A stretch of DNA of 64,000 bases, from assembly GCA_039969155.1 (NCBI GenBank), contig JBDVOJ010000009.1, forward strand, positions 8,801 to 72,800, in the 5' to 3' direction. Position 1 is the stretch's first letter; every line of letters starts with the position of its first letter. The notes under the pieces are model-generated. The model was not told the origin of the DNA. It did no database searches and worked only from the letters and a program-made list of their open reading frames with translations. This document shows positions 1-8,670 of this stretch, piece after piece. The translations under genes and the position numbers were made by a program. This DNA is from GCA-002733465 sp039969155 (lineage in GTDB: Bacteria; Pseudomonadota; Gammaproteobacteria; Enterobacterales; Kangiellaceae).

Positions 1-1
1 C

Positions 2-175
2 TGTTCGGCAATTGACCAACAATTTAAAATGGACGAAGCGCTCGCCAAAAAATTAGCACCTTATGGTGTTAATTTGTACAAAGCGCTTTCACGAATTAAT
101 GCAAAAGTTGATTGGGATGAGTCCGTCGAGCCACTCACCGATCAGTTTTCACCGGCTAATTTACTAAATCAATAA
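2..175 (+). CDS. 3' end of an unidentified gene
   Basis: An open frame enters from the left edge and stops at TAA 173-175, giving 57 C-terminal residues that end in NLLNQ. The piece is hydrophilic, has no membrane segment and carries no motif I recognise. It stops only 7 bp before the lipid A acyltransferase start, so the two are probably co-transcribed. In pseudomonads the equivalent acyltransferase lies near glyQ/glyS and tag, but this tail does not obviously match any of those products. The identity is left open. Confidence 0.6.
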   Translation, partial: CSAIDQQFKMDEALAKKLAPYGVNLYKALSRINAKVDWDESVEPLTDQFSPANLLNQ

Positions 176-182
176 GTGAGTT

Positions 183-1112
183 ATGAGTACTTGGACTGAG
201 ATCAAAAAAAGCATTTTTCCGCTCAAAGGCTTTTTAATTATCAGTCTATTGAAATTGATGAACTGGCTCCCGGATCGGTTGACCGGCTTTCTCGGTGGCC
301 AGCTCGGATTGCTTGCCTATCATTTGTCAGAAAAACGACGTCGAGTGATTTTGACCAATTTAAAGATAGCCTTTCCTGATAAAACAGTCGATGAACGAAG
401 ATTACTCGCTAAACGAGCTAGTGCTGCTAGTGGAAAACTATTACCCGAGTTTGCCAAAGCGTGGCTTGGCAGTCAGGCGGAAATTGAACGACAAATTACC
501 TGTGTCAAACATCAATCGCTGATTAATGATGCTAGCAGCGATAATCAGCCGGTAATCATAGTGACACCGCATATTGGCAATTGGGAATTTTTAGTTCAGT
601 GGGTGCAAATCAATTATCCGATGTTTGGGCTTTACAGCGCTTCTCCGATTCCGCAATTGGATCGGCTAATCTATAAAGCGCGTAGTCAATTTGGTTGCCA
701 GCCATTTGCTGCCGATAATCGCGGAGTGTTGAATTTGTTGAGAAAGTTAAAGCAAGGTGGATTGATGGTGATTTTACCCGATCAAGTGCCACAAAAAGGT
801 GCGGGTGTGCATGTGCCTTTTTTTGGACAGCCAGCTTATACGATGACTTTACTACATAAGATGGTACAAAAAACGGGAGCAAAATTACTTTTTGCTTACT
901 GTATTCGAAATTCAAATGAACTGGGATTCAGTATTAGTATTGAAATTGCAGACTTTGATGATCAAGAAAAACAGGTTGAAGTGTTTAATACTGGATTAAA
1001 TCAGCAAATAGAGGGAATTATCAAAGCTTTTCCAGAGCAGTACGTTTGGGATTATAAGCGATTCAAAGCTCAACCCGATGGTGCTCGGCTATACCAGAAA
1101 GGGGGCGACTAA
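183..1112 (+). CDS. lipid A biosynthesis acyltransferase, HtrB/LpxL family
   Basis: 309 residues, the normal size for LpxL/LpxM-type enzymes, which transfer a secondary acyl chain from acyl-ACP to the lipid A precursor at the cytoplasmic face of the inner membrane. The family catalytic motif HX4E is visible as H130-x4-E135 (HIGNWE). A hydrophobic N-terminal segment at about residues 16-30 would anchor it. The later block VILPDQVPQKGAGVHVPFFG is typical of the family. Which acyl chain and position it uses (LpxL, LpxM or a late 2-hydroxylauroyl type) cannot be told from sequence alone. The gene follows the upstream partial gene closely and converges with smg. Confidence 0.88.
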   Translation: MSTWTEIKKSIFPLKGFLIISLLKLMNWLPDRLTGFLGGQLGLLAYHLSEKRRRVILTNLKIAFPDKTVDERRLLAKRASAASGKLLPEFAKAWLGSQAEIERQITCVKHQSLINDASSDNQPVIIVTPHIGNWEFLVQWVQINYPMFGLYSASPIPQLDRLIYKARSQFGCQPFAADNRGVLNLLRKLKQGGLMVILPDQVPQKGAGVHVPFFGQPAYTMTLLHKMVQKTGAKLLFAYCIRNSNELGFSISIEIADFDDQEKQVEVFNTGLNQQIEGIIKAFPEQYVWDYKRFKAQPDGARLYQKGGD

Positions 1113-1151
1113 TAGTTCAACTAATCTTGGTAGACGGGCCTATTCCGCTCG

Positions 1152-1619
1152 CTAGTGAAAACAGGCGTCAATATTTTCTAGCCAGATTGCCGCTTCTTCT
1201 TTACCAGGAATATTGAATAACACCATACTGATCACCCATTTGAGTTGATCCAAATCGATCTGCTGAGGAGATTCTAAAGCGAGCACTCTATCGATGACGG
1301 CCTCCCTGCTGTGGCTATCAAGCACGCCCACTTGTTCAAGGAAGTAAAGAAAGCCACGTGCTTCAACAGAAAAGTATTTGAGTTCTAACGGATGAAAAAT
1401 TCGGGTCTGAGTGAGATTACCGCTAACCGGGGCAAAGGACTCGGAGCTAGCATCAATTAAGCCGTCTAGCCAATCCAAGGCAAAATCGATTTCTCCCGAT
1501 TTAAAACCTACTTCTTTAAGCTCAGAAACCAGAGAGTGAGTTTCATCAATGGCTACAAAAGCATCTTCTTGAAAACGTTCGAAAATGTACTGCAATACAT
1601 CCATCAATTCAGTTTTCAT
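1152..1619 (-). CDS. smg: Smg family protein (DUF494)
   Basis: 155 residues matching the Smg/DUF494 family: N-terminal MDVLQYIFERF, an acidic helical body and a C-terminal VISMVLFNIPG block. The function is not established; the family is a constant neighbour of dprA and def/fmt in gammaproteobacteria. Here it is the last gene of the leftward set lysM-dprA-smg. The ATG is preceded by GGGGAAATAA, an acceptable ribosome binding site. Recognition rests on sequence pattern plus this strongly conserved context. Confidence 0.88.
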   Translation of the reverse strand: MKTELMDVLQYIFERFQEDAFVAIDETHSLVSELKEVGFKSGEIDFALDWLDGLIDASSESFAPVSGNLTQTRIFHPLELKYFSVEARGFLYFLEQVGVLDSHSREAVIDRVLALESPQQIDLDQLKWVISMVLFNIPGKEEAAIWLENIDACFH

Positions 1620-1708
1620 TTATTTCCCCAAAAACTAAGTGACCAATTTTAACCGTCAAATGACAGTTTGCGGTTTTGATTAATGAGGGATATCTCATTT
1701 TGTAGATG

Positions 1709-2887
1709 CTAAATCCTCATGTAGCCACCAGTTGTATTGGTGAGCCAACCGTCTAGCTCCAATAATAACAGCATATTTGTTACGGATTCTAGCGGTAATT
1801 GTGTTCTCAGTAGGATCAAATCCAAACTGGTGGTTTCAAAATCGATGTGTTTGAGAAAATCAGCAGCCTCACTGTTTAGGGCTGGTCTGGTATCAATTGG
1901 GGAAGTGAGTCGGTGAGCTGATTCCAAAGATGTTAGTTCTTCAATAATATCTTGGCTATTTTCGACTAGTTTTGCCCCTTGGCGAATCAGCCAGTGACAG
2001 CCTGCAGCTAAAGGGTTGTTGATTGAGCCGGGCACCGCAAAAACTTCTCGCGATTCTTCCATTGCGATATTCGCCGTAATTAGAGAGCCACTCTTTTTCG
2101 CTGCTTCGACAACTAACGTGCCCAAGCTTAGTCCGGCGATGATTCGATTGCGCTTAGGAAAACTGCCACTTGAAATACCTTCATGGGGAAAGCACTCAGA
2201 AATTATTACACCTCTGTCTGCGATAGCATGCGCCAACTTCTTGTGACACGCTGGATAAACTCGAGATAATCCCGTTCCGGTGACAGCCACGGTATAGCCG
2301 TTATTGGCAAGCGCTGTTCGGTGTGCTTCGCCGTCGATTCCGAGGGCAAGGCCACTAGTAATAGTTAGCCCTTCAACCACTAATTGCTGGCAAAAGCTTT
2401 GAGTATTGGTGATGCCGTGGGGTGTCGGCGAGCGACTGCCGACTACCGCAATTTGTGGTGTAAGCAAATGCTCTATATTGCCGATTGCAAACAAGAATAA
2501 TGGTGGTGTGGCGGTTTGTGCGAGTAGTGGCGGGTAATGGCTTGAACCAAGGGGTATCACCCAGCGGTTGGGTTTTTGTAACCACTCTAAAGTGTTATCA
2601 AATTGCTGATAGTCGACTTCTTTGAGGGCTTGAATGAGTTTAGGTTTTAGTCCTGAGGCAGACAGTTCCTTGTCACTAGCCGTCATCACCGCAGCCGCAG
2701 AGCCAAAATGGGCAAGTAATTTACTTGCCCCAATCGGCCCTATGCCATTGCTCGAACGTAAGGCGAAAAGATGAAGCAATTCATCTTCTGTCGCTGAGTT
2801 TGGAATTTGTGCAGGATTAACTTGGAGATCGTGATTGTTATAAGAATCTTTATCTTGGTTTGAGACTCTGTCTTGCTTTGAGGCCAT
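1709..2887 (-). CDS. dprA: DNA-processing protein DprA/Smf
   Basis: 392 residues. DprA binds incoming single-stranded DNA and loads RecA during natural transformation. An N-terminal SAM/HhH-like region (LRSSNGIGPIGASKLLAHFG) is followed by the Rossmann-like core with VVGSRSPTPHG, SGLALGIDGEAHR, SFPKRNRIIAGLS and FAVPGSINNP. The C-terminus resembles the DprA winged-helix domain. An AAGGAG site lies upstream of the ATG. The gene sits between lysM and smg, the usual order in gammaproteobacteria. The gene is intact, so transformation capacity is possible, but no other competence gene is in the window. Confidence 0.93.
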   Translation of the reverse strand: MASKQDRVSNQDKDSYNNHDLQVNPAQIPNSATEDELLHLFALRSSNGIGPIGASKLLAHFGSAAAVMTASDKELSASGLKPKLIQALKEVDYQQFDNTLEWLQKPNRWVIPLGSSHYPPLLAQTATPPLFLFAIGNIEHLLTPQIAVVGSRSPTPHGITNTQSFCQQLVVEGLTITSGLALGIDGEAHRTALANNGYTVAVTGTGLSRVYPACHKKLAHAIADRGVIISECFPHEGISSGSFPKRNRIIAGLSLGTLVVEAAKKSGSLITANIAMEESREVFAVPGSINNPLAAGCHWLIRQGAKLVENSQDIIEELTSLESAHRLTSPIDTRPALNSEAADFLKHIDFETTSLDLILLRTQLPLESVTNMLLLLELDGWLTNTTGGYMRI

Positions 2888-2935
2888 GGCAATCCCACTC
2901 CTTGGGATAGTTTGCTAAATTAGCGAATCCTCAGT

Positions 2936-4033
2936 TTATAACGGTGTTTTTACATTGTCCATGGTATGTATGGTTCGATTAGCTTTTAAAACTAAGGCTA
3001 AACTGACTTTTTCAAAGGTTCTAAAAACGATTAATCGGCCCGCTTGCTCGTCAGGCAGAGTCACTTGTTGCTTCTCATTGGTGATGCTTTCTTTAATTTT
3101 AGTGAATACACCGACTTCCTCGCTTTCGAGACGACGTTCTGTAGCAATCTTATCAACAATGGTTTTACCTCGTTGATAGATATCAAGTACATGACCGACC
3201 TCGATGTTTTCTCGTTCGCCACGGTTGATTACCACAATATCAAACTGACCAATTTGCTCGACACCACCGTAAACCGAAATAATCTGGCCACCGGCAAAGT
3301 TTTCAGGTGCTCTTGGGAAATACACAGGACGGATTTGATCGTCATTGGTTGGCCAAACTCTATCACCAGACCTTAATTCTTCAATAGAGCGCTTTACGCG
3401 AAGCACCGCAGGATCGCCAGATTGAATTTTTAAACCTTCGCCTAAATGGATGGCTTCAGTACCCAAGTACTCACCTGTCTGTGGGTCGATATAGTTGTCG
3501 CCGATTCTGAAAAACGAAAAGTTGTCGGTGACTTCATTTTCGATACCACGAACGTAAACCTTGTGATCTTGAGCGGCTAGTAAACGTTCACTGTCACTAC
3601 CGACTATGTAAGGAGCCATATCCAGTTCGTTTTCATCCAATACTCTTGCCGAAGTTAAGAAAGGCAGAATGGCATCCAAAGGAATAGTGGTAATCGCTTG
3701 ATCAGCGCTTAGTTCACGGGCTCTCGGAGTTAACTTAATGGTGCCATTGGGTAATTTATTAGATTTGGTGATTCTTGGCTGGCCATCAACATAAACCAAA
3801 GACAGTACATCACCAGGAAAAATAAGGTGTGGGTTATCAACTTGTTCATTGACATGCCATATTTCAGGCCACTTCCAAGGTGATTTCAAAAAGGACTGAG
3901 AAATGTCCCAAAGGGTGTCTCCAGGCTGGACCACGTGAAACTCAGGGTGATCATCCCGCAGTTCTGCAGCGCTGCTGAATAATGCCGAAAAGCTCAGCGC
4001 AGCTGAAATGAGACTAATGGTTAACTTTTTCAT
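2936..4033 (-). CDS. LysM domain peptidoglycan-binding protein
   Basis: 365 residues from ATG 4033, which follows AAGGA at good spacing; an upstream TTG in frame is less likely. A signal peptide of about 23 residues ends near FSSAA. A LysM domain follows (residues about 27-80; FHVVQPGDTLWDIS and HLIFPGDVL), the fold that binds N-acetylglucosamine in peptidoglycan. The long C-terminal region has no catalytic motif I recognise. This is the counterpart of the LysM gene found next to def in pseudomonads. It is divergent from def, so the 180-bp gap at 4034-4213 should hold promoters for both directions. Confidence 0.88.
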   Translation of the reverse strand: MKKLTISLISAALSFSALFSSAAELRDDHPEFHVVQPGDTLWDISQSFLKSPWKWPEIWHVNEQVDNPHLIFPGDVLSLVYVDGQPRITKSNKLPNGTIKLTPRARELSADQAITTIPLDAILPFLTSARVLDENELDMAPYIVGSDSERLLAAQDHKVYVRGIENEVTDNFSFFRIGDNYIDPQTGEYLGTEAIHLGEGLKIQSGDPAVLRVKRSIEELRSGDRVWPTNDDQIRPVYFPRAPENFAGGQIISVYGGVEQIGQFDIVVINRGERENIEVGHVLDIYQRGKTIVDKIATERRLESEEVGVFTKIKESITNEKQQVTLPDEQAGRLIVFRTFEKVSLALVLKANRTIHTMDNVKTPL

Positions 4034-4213
4034 TCTCCGATTCCTTCGCAATTACTTGTGTTATTGCTTAAATAATAGATGAATTTTTGAGCGTTGCATC
4101 CATTTTAGCGCAAAATAAGTCACAAAACCCAGTATAAACTCTACAAATTTTCCAGTATGATCATAATCTTAGCAGTATTTCTTATGTTTTTACTATAACT
4201 TGCGTCACACACT

Positions 4214-4729
4214 ATGGCTTTATTAAAAATTCTCGAATACCCAGATCCACGACTTAGAACCAAAGCTGTTCCTATAACGAGCTTTGCAAAACCACTCGAA
4301 TCTCAGATAGAAAACATGTTTGAGACTATGTACGCCGCGCCAGGTATCGGTTTGGCTGCGACACAAGTCGATTACCATTATCAATTATTTATCGTCGATG
4401 TGTCGGAAAACAAAGATAATCCGCTGGTTTTTATCAACCCAGAAATTATCGAATTACGCGGCGTTGAGGAAATGGAGGAAGGATGCCTCTCTTTTCCAGG
4501 TGTTTACGCCAGAGTCGAGAGGGCCGATGCTCTGACAATTAAGGCGTTAGATAGGCATGGCAAAGAATTTACGATGGATGCAGATGGGTTACTAGCGGTT
4601 TGCATTCAGCATGAACTCGATCATCTCCAAGGGAAACTTTTTGTCGATTACTTGTCTGCTTTAAAAAGACAAAGGATTAAAAAGAAATTAGAGAAAGAAC
4701 AAAAGGTTAAATCAACCAGCAGTATGTAA
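4214..4729 (+). CDS. def: peptide deformylase
   Basis: 171 residues. It removes the N-terminal formyl group from nascent proteins using a bound Fe2+ or Zn2+. All three family motifs are intact: GIGLAATQ (44-51), EGCLS with metal ligand C91, and HELDH with H133, E134 and H137. It is the canonical copy, followed by fmt, whose product adds the formyl group to initiator tRNA. A second, more divergent deformylase is at 41006-41560. A perfect hairpin separates def from fmt. Confidence 0.96.
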   Translation: MALLKILEYPDPRLRTKAVPITSFAKPLESQIENMFETMYAAPGIGLAATQVDYHYQLFIVDVSENKDNPLVFINPEIIELRGVEEMEEGCLSFPGVYARVERADALTIKALDRHGKEFTMDADGLLAVCIQHELDHLQGKLFVDYLSALKRQRIKKKLEKEQKVKSTSSM

Positions 4730-4737
4730 TCTTTGAT

Positions 4738-4763
4738 CGCTTACTTAGAGTATTAAGTAAGCG
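4738..4763 (+). terminator. 10-bp hairpin between def and fmt
   Basis: CGCTTACTTA (4738-4747) is repeated exactly as its inverse TAAGTAAGCG (4754-4763) around a 6-base loop. It starts 8 bases after the def stop. No T-run follows, so it may be an attenuator or an mRNA-processing or stabilising structure rather than a full intrinsic terminator. Confidence 0.45.
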
Positions 4764-4813
4764 CTTATGTGCCAGTATCTAGCTGGTTTTTGTCATCTTG
4801 GATCTTAGTTTTT

Positions 4814-5833
4814 ATGTCATCAAGCCAACCATTACGCATTATCTTTGCTGGAACGCCTGATTTTTCGGCGACTATATTAGAATCTCTTTTGTCGCACGGT
4901 CATCAAATATGTGCAGTGTATTGTCAGCCCGATAGGCGCGTAGGGCGTGGTAAGAAGTTGGCCGCAGGCCCAGTTAAACAACTTGCACTGTCTCATAACT
5001 TACCTGTAGAACAACCACTTCGCTTTAATCAAGAAATTGATGAGTCGGGTTTAACCCCACTTGAAAAGCTCACATCCTATAACGCCGATCTAATGATTGT
5101 GGTTGCCTATGGTCTGATATTGCCAAGTGATGTACTAAAGGCGCCAAAATTCGGTTGCGTCAATATTCATGCATCGCTATTACCACGATGGCGAGGAGCC
5201 GCTCCGATTCAAAGAGCTATTCAGGCTGGAGACCAATTGACAGGCATAACCATCATGCAAATGGATGAGGGGTTAGATACCGGTAATATGCTTTTAAAAT
5301 CAAACTGCGAAATAGCTGCCGAAGAAACCGGTTCCAGTTTGCACGATCGCTTAGCTCAAATCGGTTGCCAATCAATTAATGAGTTGTTAGCGAACTTTGA
5401 TCAACAAACAGGTTCTCCCTTGTTTCCAGGAGAACCACAACAAGATGAGCTTGCTTGTTACGCGCATAAATTAACTAAAGCCGAAGCTGAAATCGATTGG
5501 CGTGAATCGGCGGTTGCCATTGAGCGTAAAATTCGAGCCTTCAATGCTTGGCCGGTCAGTTTTACTTACGTTGGTTCAAACCGCTTGAGAGTATGGCAGG
5601 CTCAGGTTGTTTCCTTTGGCTTGGCAGATTCTGCCTCGTCAAATCCTGGAAAAATCATTGAGATAACTAAACATCAAATTGTGATCGAATGTGGTGATGG
5701 TCAATACCTTGGCTTGCAACAATTACAAACTGACGGTAGTCGAGCAATGCAAGTCGCGGAAGTTCTTAATTCTAAACGAGCCTGGTTTACTGAGAACGAG
5801 TGCTTGGGAAAACCTGATTCGGAACTTGATTAG
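4814..5833 (+). CDS. fmt: methionyl-tRNA formyltransferase
   Basis: 339 residues from ATG 4814; an upstream GTG at 4769 would add 15 residues that do not resemble the family. The enzyme transfers formyl from 10-formyltetrahydrofolate to Met-tRNA(fMet). Visible features are the N-terminal FAGTPDF, NIHASLLPRWRGAAP with the catalytic Asn and His, and MDEGLDTG with the catalytic Asp. The C-terminal tRNA-binding domain starts near the AEIDW block. The gene ends just before rsmB, with a single base between the fmt stop and the rsmB ATG. Confidence 0.95.
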   Translation: MSSSQPLRIIFAGTPDFSATILESLLSHGHQICAVYCQPDRRVGRGKKLAAGPVKQLALSHNLPVEQPLRFNQEIDESGLTPLEKLTSYNADLMIVVAYGLILPSDVLKAPKFGCVNIHASLLPRWRGAAPIQRAIQAGDQLTGITIMQMDEGLDTGNMLLKSNCEIAAEETGSSLHDRLAQIGCQSINELLANFDQQTGSPLFPGEPQQDELACYAHKLTKAEAEIDWRESAVAIERKIRAFNAWPVSFTYVGSNRLRVWQAQVVSFGLADSASSNPGKIIEITKHQIVIECGDGQYLGLQQLQTDGSRAMQVAEVLNSKRAWFTENECLGKPDSELD

Positions 5834-5834
5834 T

Positions 5835-7172
5835 ATGCAACAGAAGTCGGCAAATAATACTAAATCATCTCGCCGACTGGCATTTCAATGGCTTTCAGCG
5901 GTCATCAATGATGGTCGTTCGGTTAATGACATTTTATCCAGAGCTGAAGTTTCAGAAGGTGTTGGCAGTAAGGATATTTCCTTTGCTAAACAAATATTAT
6001 TCGGAAGCTTGCGATATTTCCATCAAATCAAAGCGATTCTCGATCAATTACTAGAAAAGCCGCTTAAGCAGAAAGATCAGGATGTGTGGGTTATTCTTGT
6101 AATGGGGATTTACCAACTTAGATACATGTCGGTACCCGATCATGCGGCTATCTCCGAGACTGTCGAGTTGAGTAAGCGAATCAAAAAGCCATGGGCATCA
6201 GGGCTAATCAATGCATGTTTAAGAAACTATTTACGTCGAGTGTCAGAGATTGAAACTAAACTCAACCATGCTAAGACTTTCCAAACATCTCATCCAAACT
6301 GGATTATTCGACAGATAGAAGATGATTGGCCGGAACGATCGCAAGCGATTTTAACCGCCAATAATCAGCGAGCTCCAATGACCATTAGGGTGAATACTCT
6401 AAAGTTGGCTCGGGACCAATATCTATCGCAGCTCAGTCAACATTCAATCAGCGCACAAGCGCATCCGCTGGCAAGTGATGGTATTGTTCTAGAAACGCCG
6501 TGTGACGTATTTAAGTTACCTGGGTTTGAATCTGGACAAGTCACGGTGCAAGATGCAGCCGCTCAATTAGTGGTGGATTGGCTAGATCTTAAGCCTGAGC
6601 AACGAGTTCTAGACGGCTGTGCGGCTCCTGGTGGCAAAACTACGCATATTTTGCAACGTCAACCGAGCTGCCAACTAGTATCTGTTGAAATGTCTAAAAC
6701 TCGTTTACTGAGGATAGAGCAAACCTTAGAGCGGCTTGGAATGCAGTGTGAACTAAAATGCTCCGATATCCTCGAGCTGGAGAATTGGTGGGATGGCCAG
6801 CTGTTTGACCGGATCTTGATTGACGTTCCGTGTTCTGCCAGCGGTGTGATCCGCCGAAACCCCGACATTAAACTTCATCGTAAGAAAACTGATATTGCAG
6901 CATTGGTCGAAATTCAATCTCAAATTTTACGGAAAACTTGGCAACTCCTTAAGCCGGGTGGGAAATTGGTCTATGCGACTTGCTCAATTTTTAAACTAGA
7001 AAATCAATTGCAAATAGAGAATTTTCTATCTGAAAATGAAGCTCGTGTCGCCGATTTACCCAAATCGATCGATGGCAAGTTACAACCTTCAGCCAGTGTG
7101 GGGCTGCAAATCTTTCCAGGTGACCTACAAATGGATGGCTTTTATTTATGCGGCTTAGAAAAACCTAGCTGA
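5835..7172 (+). CDS. rsmB: 16S rRNA (cytosine967-C5)-methyltransferase
   Basis: 445 residues from ATG 5835, one base past the fmt stop; the frame is open further upstream inside fmt, but that part is not coding. The N-terminal part is the NusB-like RNA-binding domain. The SAM-dependent methyltransferase domain follows, with DGCAAPGGKTTH for cofactor binding, DVPCSASG with the motif IV cysteine, and YATCS with the motif VI catalytic cysteine. E. coli RsmB is of similar length. The order def-fmt-rsmB-trkA is conserved in enterobacteria and pseudomonads and supports the call. Confidence 0.95.
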   Translation: MQQKSANNTKSSRRLAFQWLSAVINDGRSVNDILSRAEVSEGVGSKDISFAKQILFGSLRYFHQIKAILDQLLEKPLKQKDQDVWVILVMGIYQLRYMSVPDHAAISETVELSKRIKKPWASGLINACLRNYLRRVSEIETKLNHAKTFQTSHPNWIIRQIEDDWPERSQAILTANNQRAPMTIRVNTLKLARDQYLSQLSQHSISAQAHPLASDGIVLETPCDVFKLPGFESGQVTVQDAAAQLVVDWLDLKPEQRVLDGCAAPGGKTTHILQRQPSCQLVSVEMSKTRLLRIEQTLERLGMQCELKCSDILELENWWDGQLFDRILIDVPCSASGVIRRNPDIKLHRKKTDIAALVEIQSQILRKTWQLLKPGGKLVYATCSIFKLENQLQIENFLSENEARVADLPKSIDGKLQPSASVGLQIFPGDLQMDGFYLCGLEKPS

Positions 7173-7244
7173 TCGGTATTATTATGCAAAAAGTGGCATT
7201 TGGGTGTATGGTTACGCTGTAAGTTAGTTGAGTAAAAAAATAGT

Positions 7245-8618
7245 ATGAAAATAATTATTTTAGGGGCTGGGCAAGTTGGTGGAACCCTCGCAGTAAGTTT
7301 AGCGGGCGAGGACAACGATATTACGTTAGTCGACACTAACCCCAAAAAATTAAGAGCCTTGCAAGATCAGCTCGATTTGCGAACCATTGTCGGATACGGA
7401 TCTCATCCTCATATCCTCAGGCAAGCTGGTGCTGAAGATGCCGATATGGTGATTGCCGTAACCAACAGCGATGAAACTAATATGATCGCTTGTCAGGTGG
7501 CTTATTCTGTTTTTAATACCCCCACCAAAATCGCTCGAATTCGTTCGCCGCATTACCTCAAAGAAAAGACCTTATTTAATTCGGACAATTTACCCGTTGA
7601 TGTGGTGATAAGTCCTGAGCAGCTGGTAGTGAAGCATATTCACCGACTGATCGAAAATCCTGGTGCACTTCAGGTCATGGACTTTGCAGAAGGCTTGCTT
7701 CGTTTGGTCGCGGTTAAGGCCTATTATGGTGGATTGCTAGTCGGCAATACACTCTCAACACTGCGCTCACACATGCCCAATATTGAAGCGCGTGTCGCCG
7801 CAATATTTCGTCGTGGCAAAGCGATTATGCCGACCGGCGATACCGTTATTGAAGCTGACGATGAAGTGTTCTTCATCGCTGCTAGTCATCACATTAGGCA
7901 GATCATGGGCGAGTTACAAAAACTCGAAAATCCTTATAAGAAAATCATGATTGCTGGTGGCGGTAATATTGGTCGTGGACTCGCGCGGGCTCTGCAAGAT
8001 AAATACTATGTAAAACTGTTGGAAATGAATGCCAAACAAGCCATGGCCATCAGTGATGATTTAGATGACACCATCGTTTTGCATGGTGATGCCAGTAACC
8101 AGCAATTACTGGTGGATGAAAATATTGACCAAATGGATGTTTTTATTGCGGTTACCAATAAAGATGAAGCCAATATCATGTCGGCGATGCTCGCCAAACG
8201 GTTAGGTGCTCGTAAGACCATGGTGTTAATCAACCGTCCCGCTTATACCGACTTGTTGCAGGGTAATGAAATCGATATCGCCGTTTCCCCTCAGTCGACC
8301 ACTACCAGTATATTGTTAACTCATATTCGACGTGGTGATGTCGCAAATGTCTATACTTTAAGACGTGGTGCGGCAGAGGCCATGGAAGCAGTGGCTCACG
8401 GCACAGAAGATACCTCCAAAGTGGTTGGTCGGGCGATCGGTGAAATTGACTTACCCAAAGGCACTACCATTGGTGCGATTGTTAGGGGGGAAAAAGTGAT
8501 TATTGCGCATCACAATATAGTCATTCAATCTGACGATCATGTTATTTTATTCTTGGTTGATAAGAAATATGTTGGTGAGGTCGAACGGCTATTCCAAGTT
8601 GACCTTACCTTCTTTTAG
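7245..8618 (+). CDS. trkA: Trk system potassium transport regulator TrkA
   Basis: 457 residues. This cytoplasmic, NAD(H)-binding peripheral protein gates the TrkH/TrkG potassium channel. Two RCK modules are visible. The first starts with the dinucleotide motif ILGAGQVGG at residue 3 and has a TrkA-C domain. The second starts at IAGGGNIGRG near residue 235 and has its own TrkA-C domain. The length and the tandem layout match E. coli TrkA. It lies 52 bp upstream of trkH, so transporter and regulator are probably one transcript. Confidence 0.96.
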   Translation: MKIIILGAGQVGGTLAVSLAGEDNDITLVDTNPKKLRALQDQLDLRTIVGYGSHPHILRQAGAEDADMVIAVTNSDETNMIACQVAYSVFNTPTKIARIRSPHYLKEKTLFNSDNLPVDVVISPEQLVVKHIHRLIENPGALQVMDFAEGLLRLVAVKAYYGGLLVGNTLSTLRSHMPNIEARVAAIFRRGKAIMPTGDTVIEADDEVFFIAASHHIRQIMGELQKLENPYKKIMIAGGGNIGRGLARALQDKYYVKLLEMNAKQAMAISDDLDDTIVLHGDASNQQLLVDENIDQMDVFIAVTNKDEANIMSAMLAKRLGARKTMVLINRPAYTDLLQGNEIDIAVSPQSTTTSILLTHIRRGDVANVYTLRRGAAEAMEAVAHGTEDTSKVVGRAIGEIDLPKGTTIGAIVRGEKVIIAHHNIVIQSDDHVILFLVDKKYVGEVERLFQVDLTFF

Positions 8619-8670
8619 TCACTTTCAGTTTAATAAATGGTTTCCGATAACAGGCTCTCTGACTAACTAA

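Noticed and set aside
4756..4769. AGTAAGCGCTTATG resembling the LacI-type operators
   Set aside because: It overlaps the right arm of the def/fmt hairpin, is not a full palindrome, and is upstream of a housekeeping gene.
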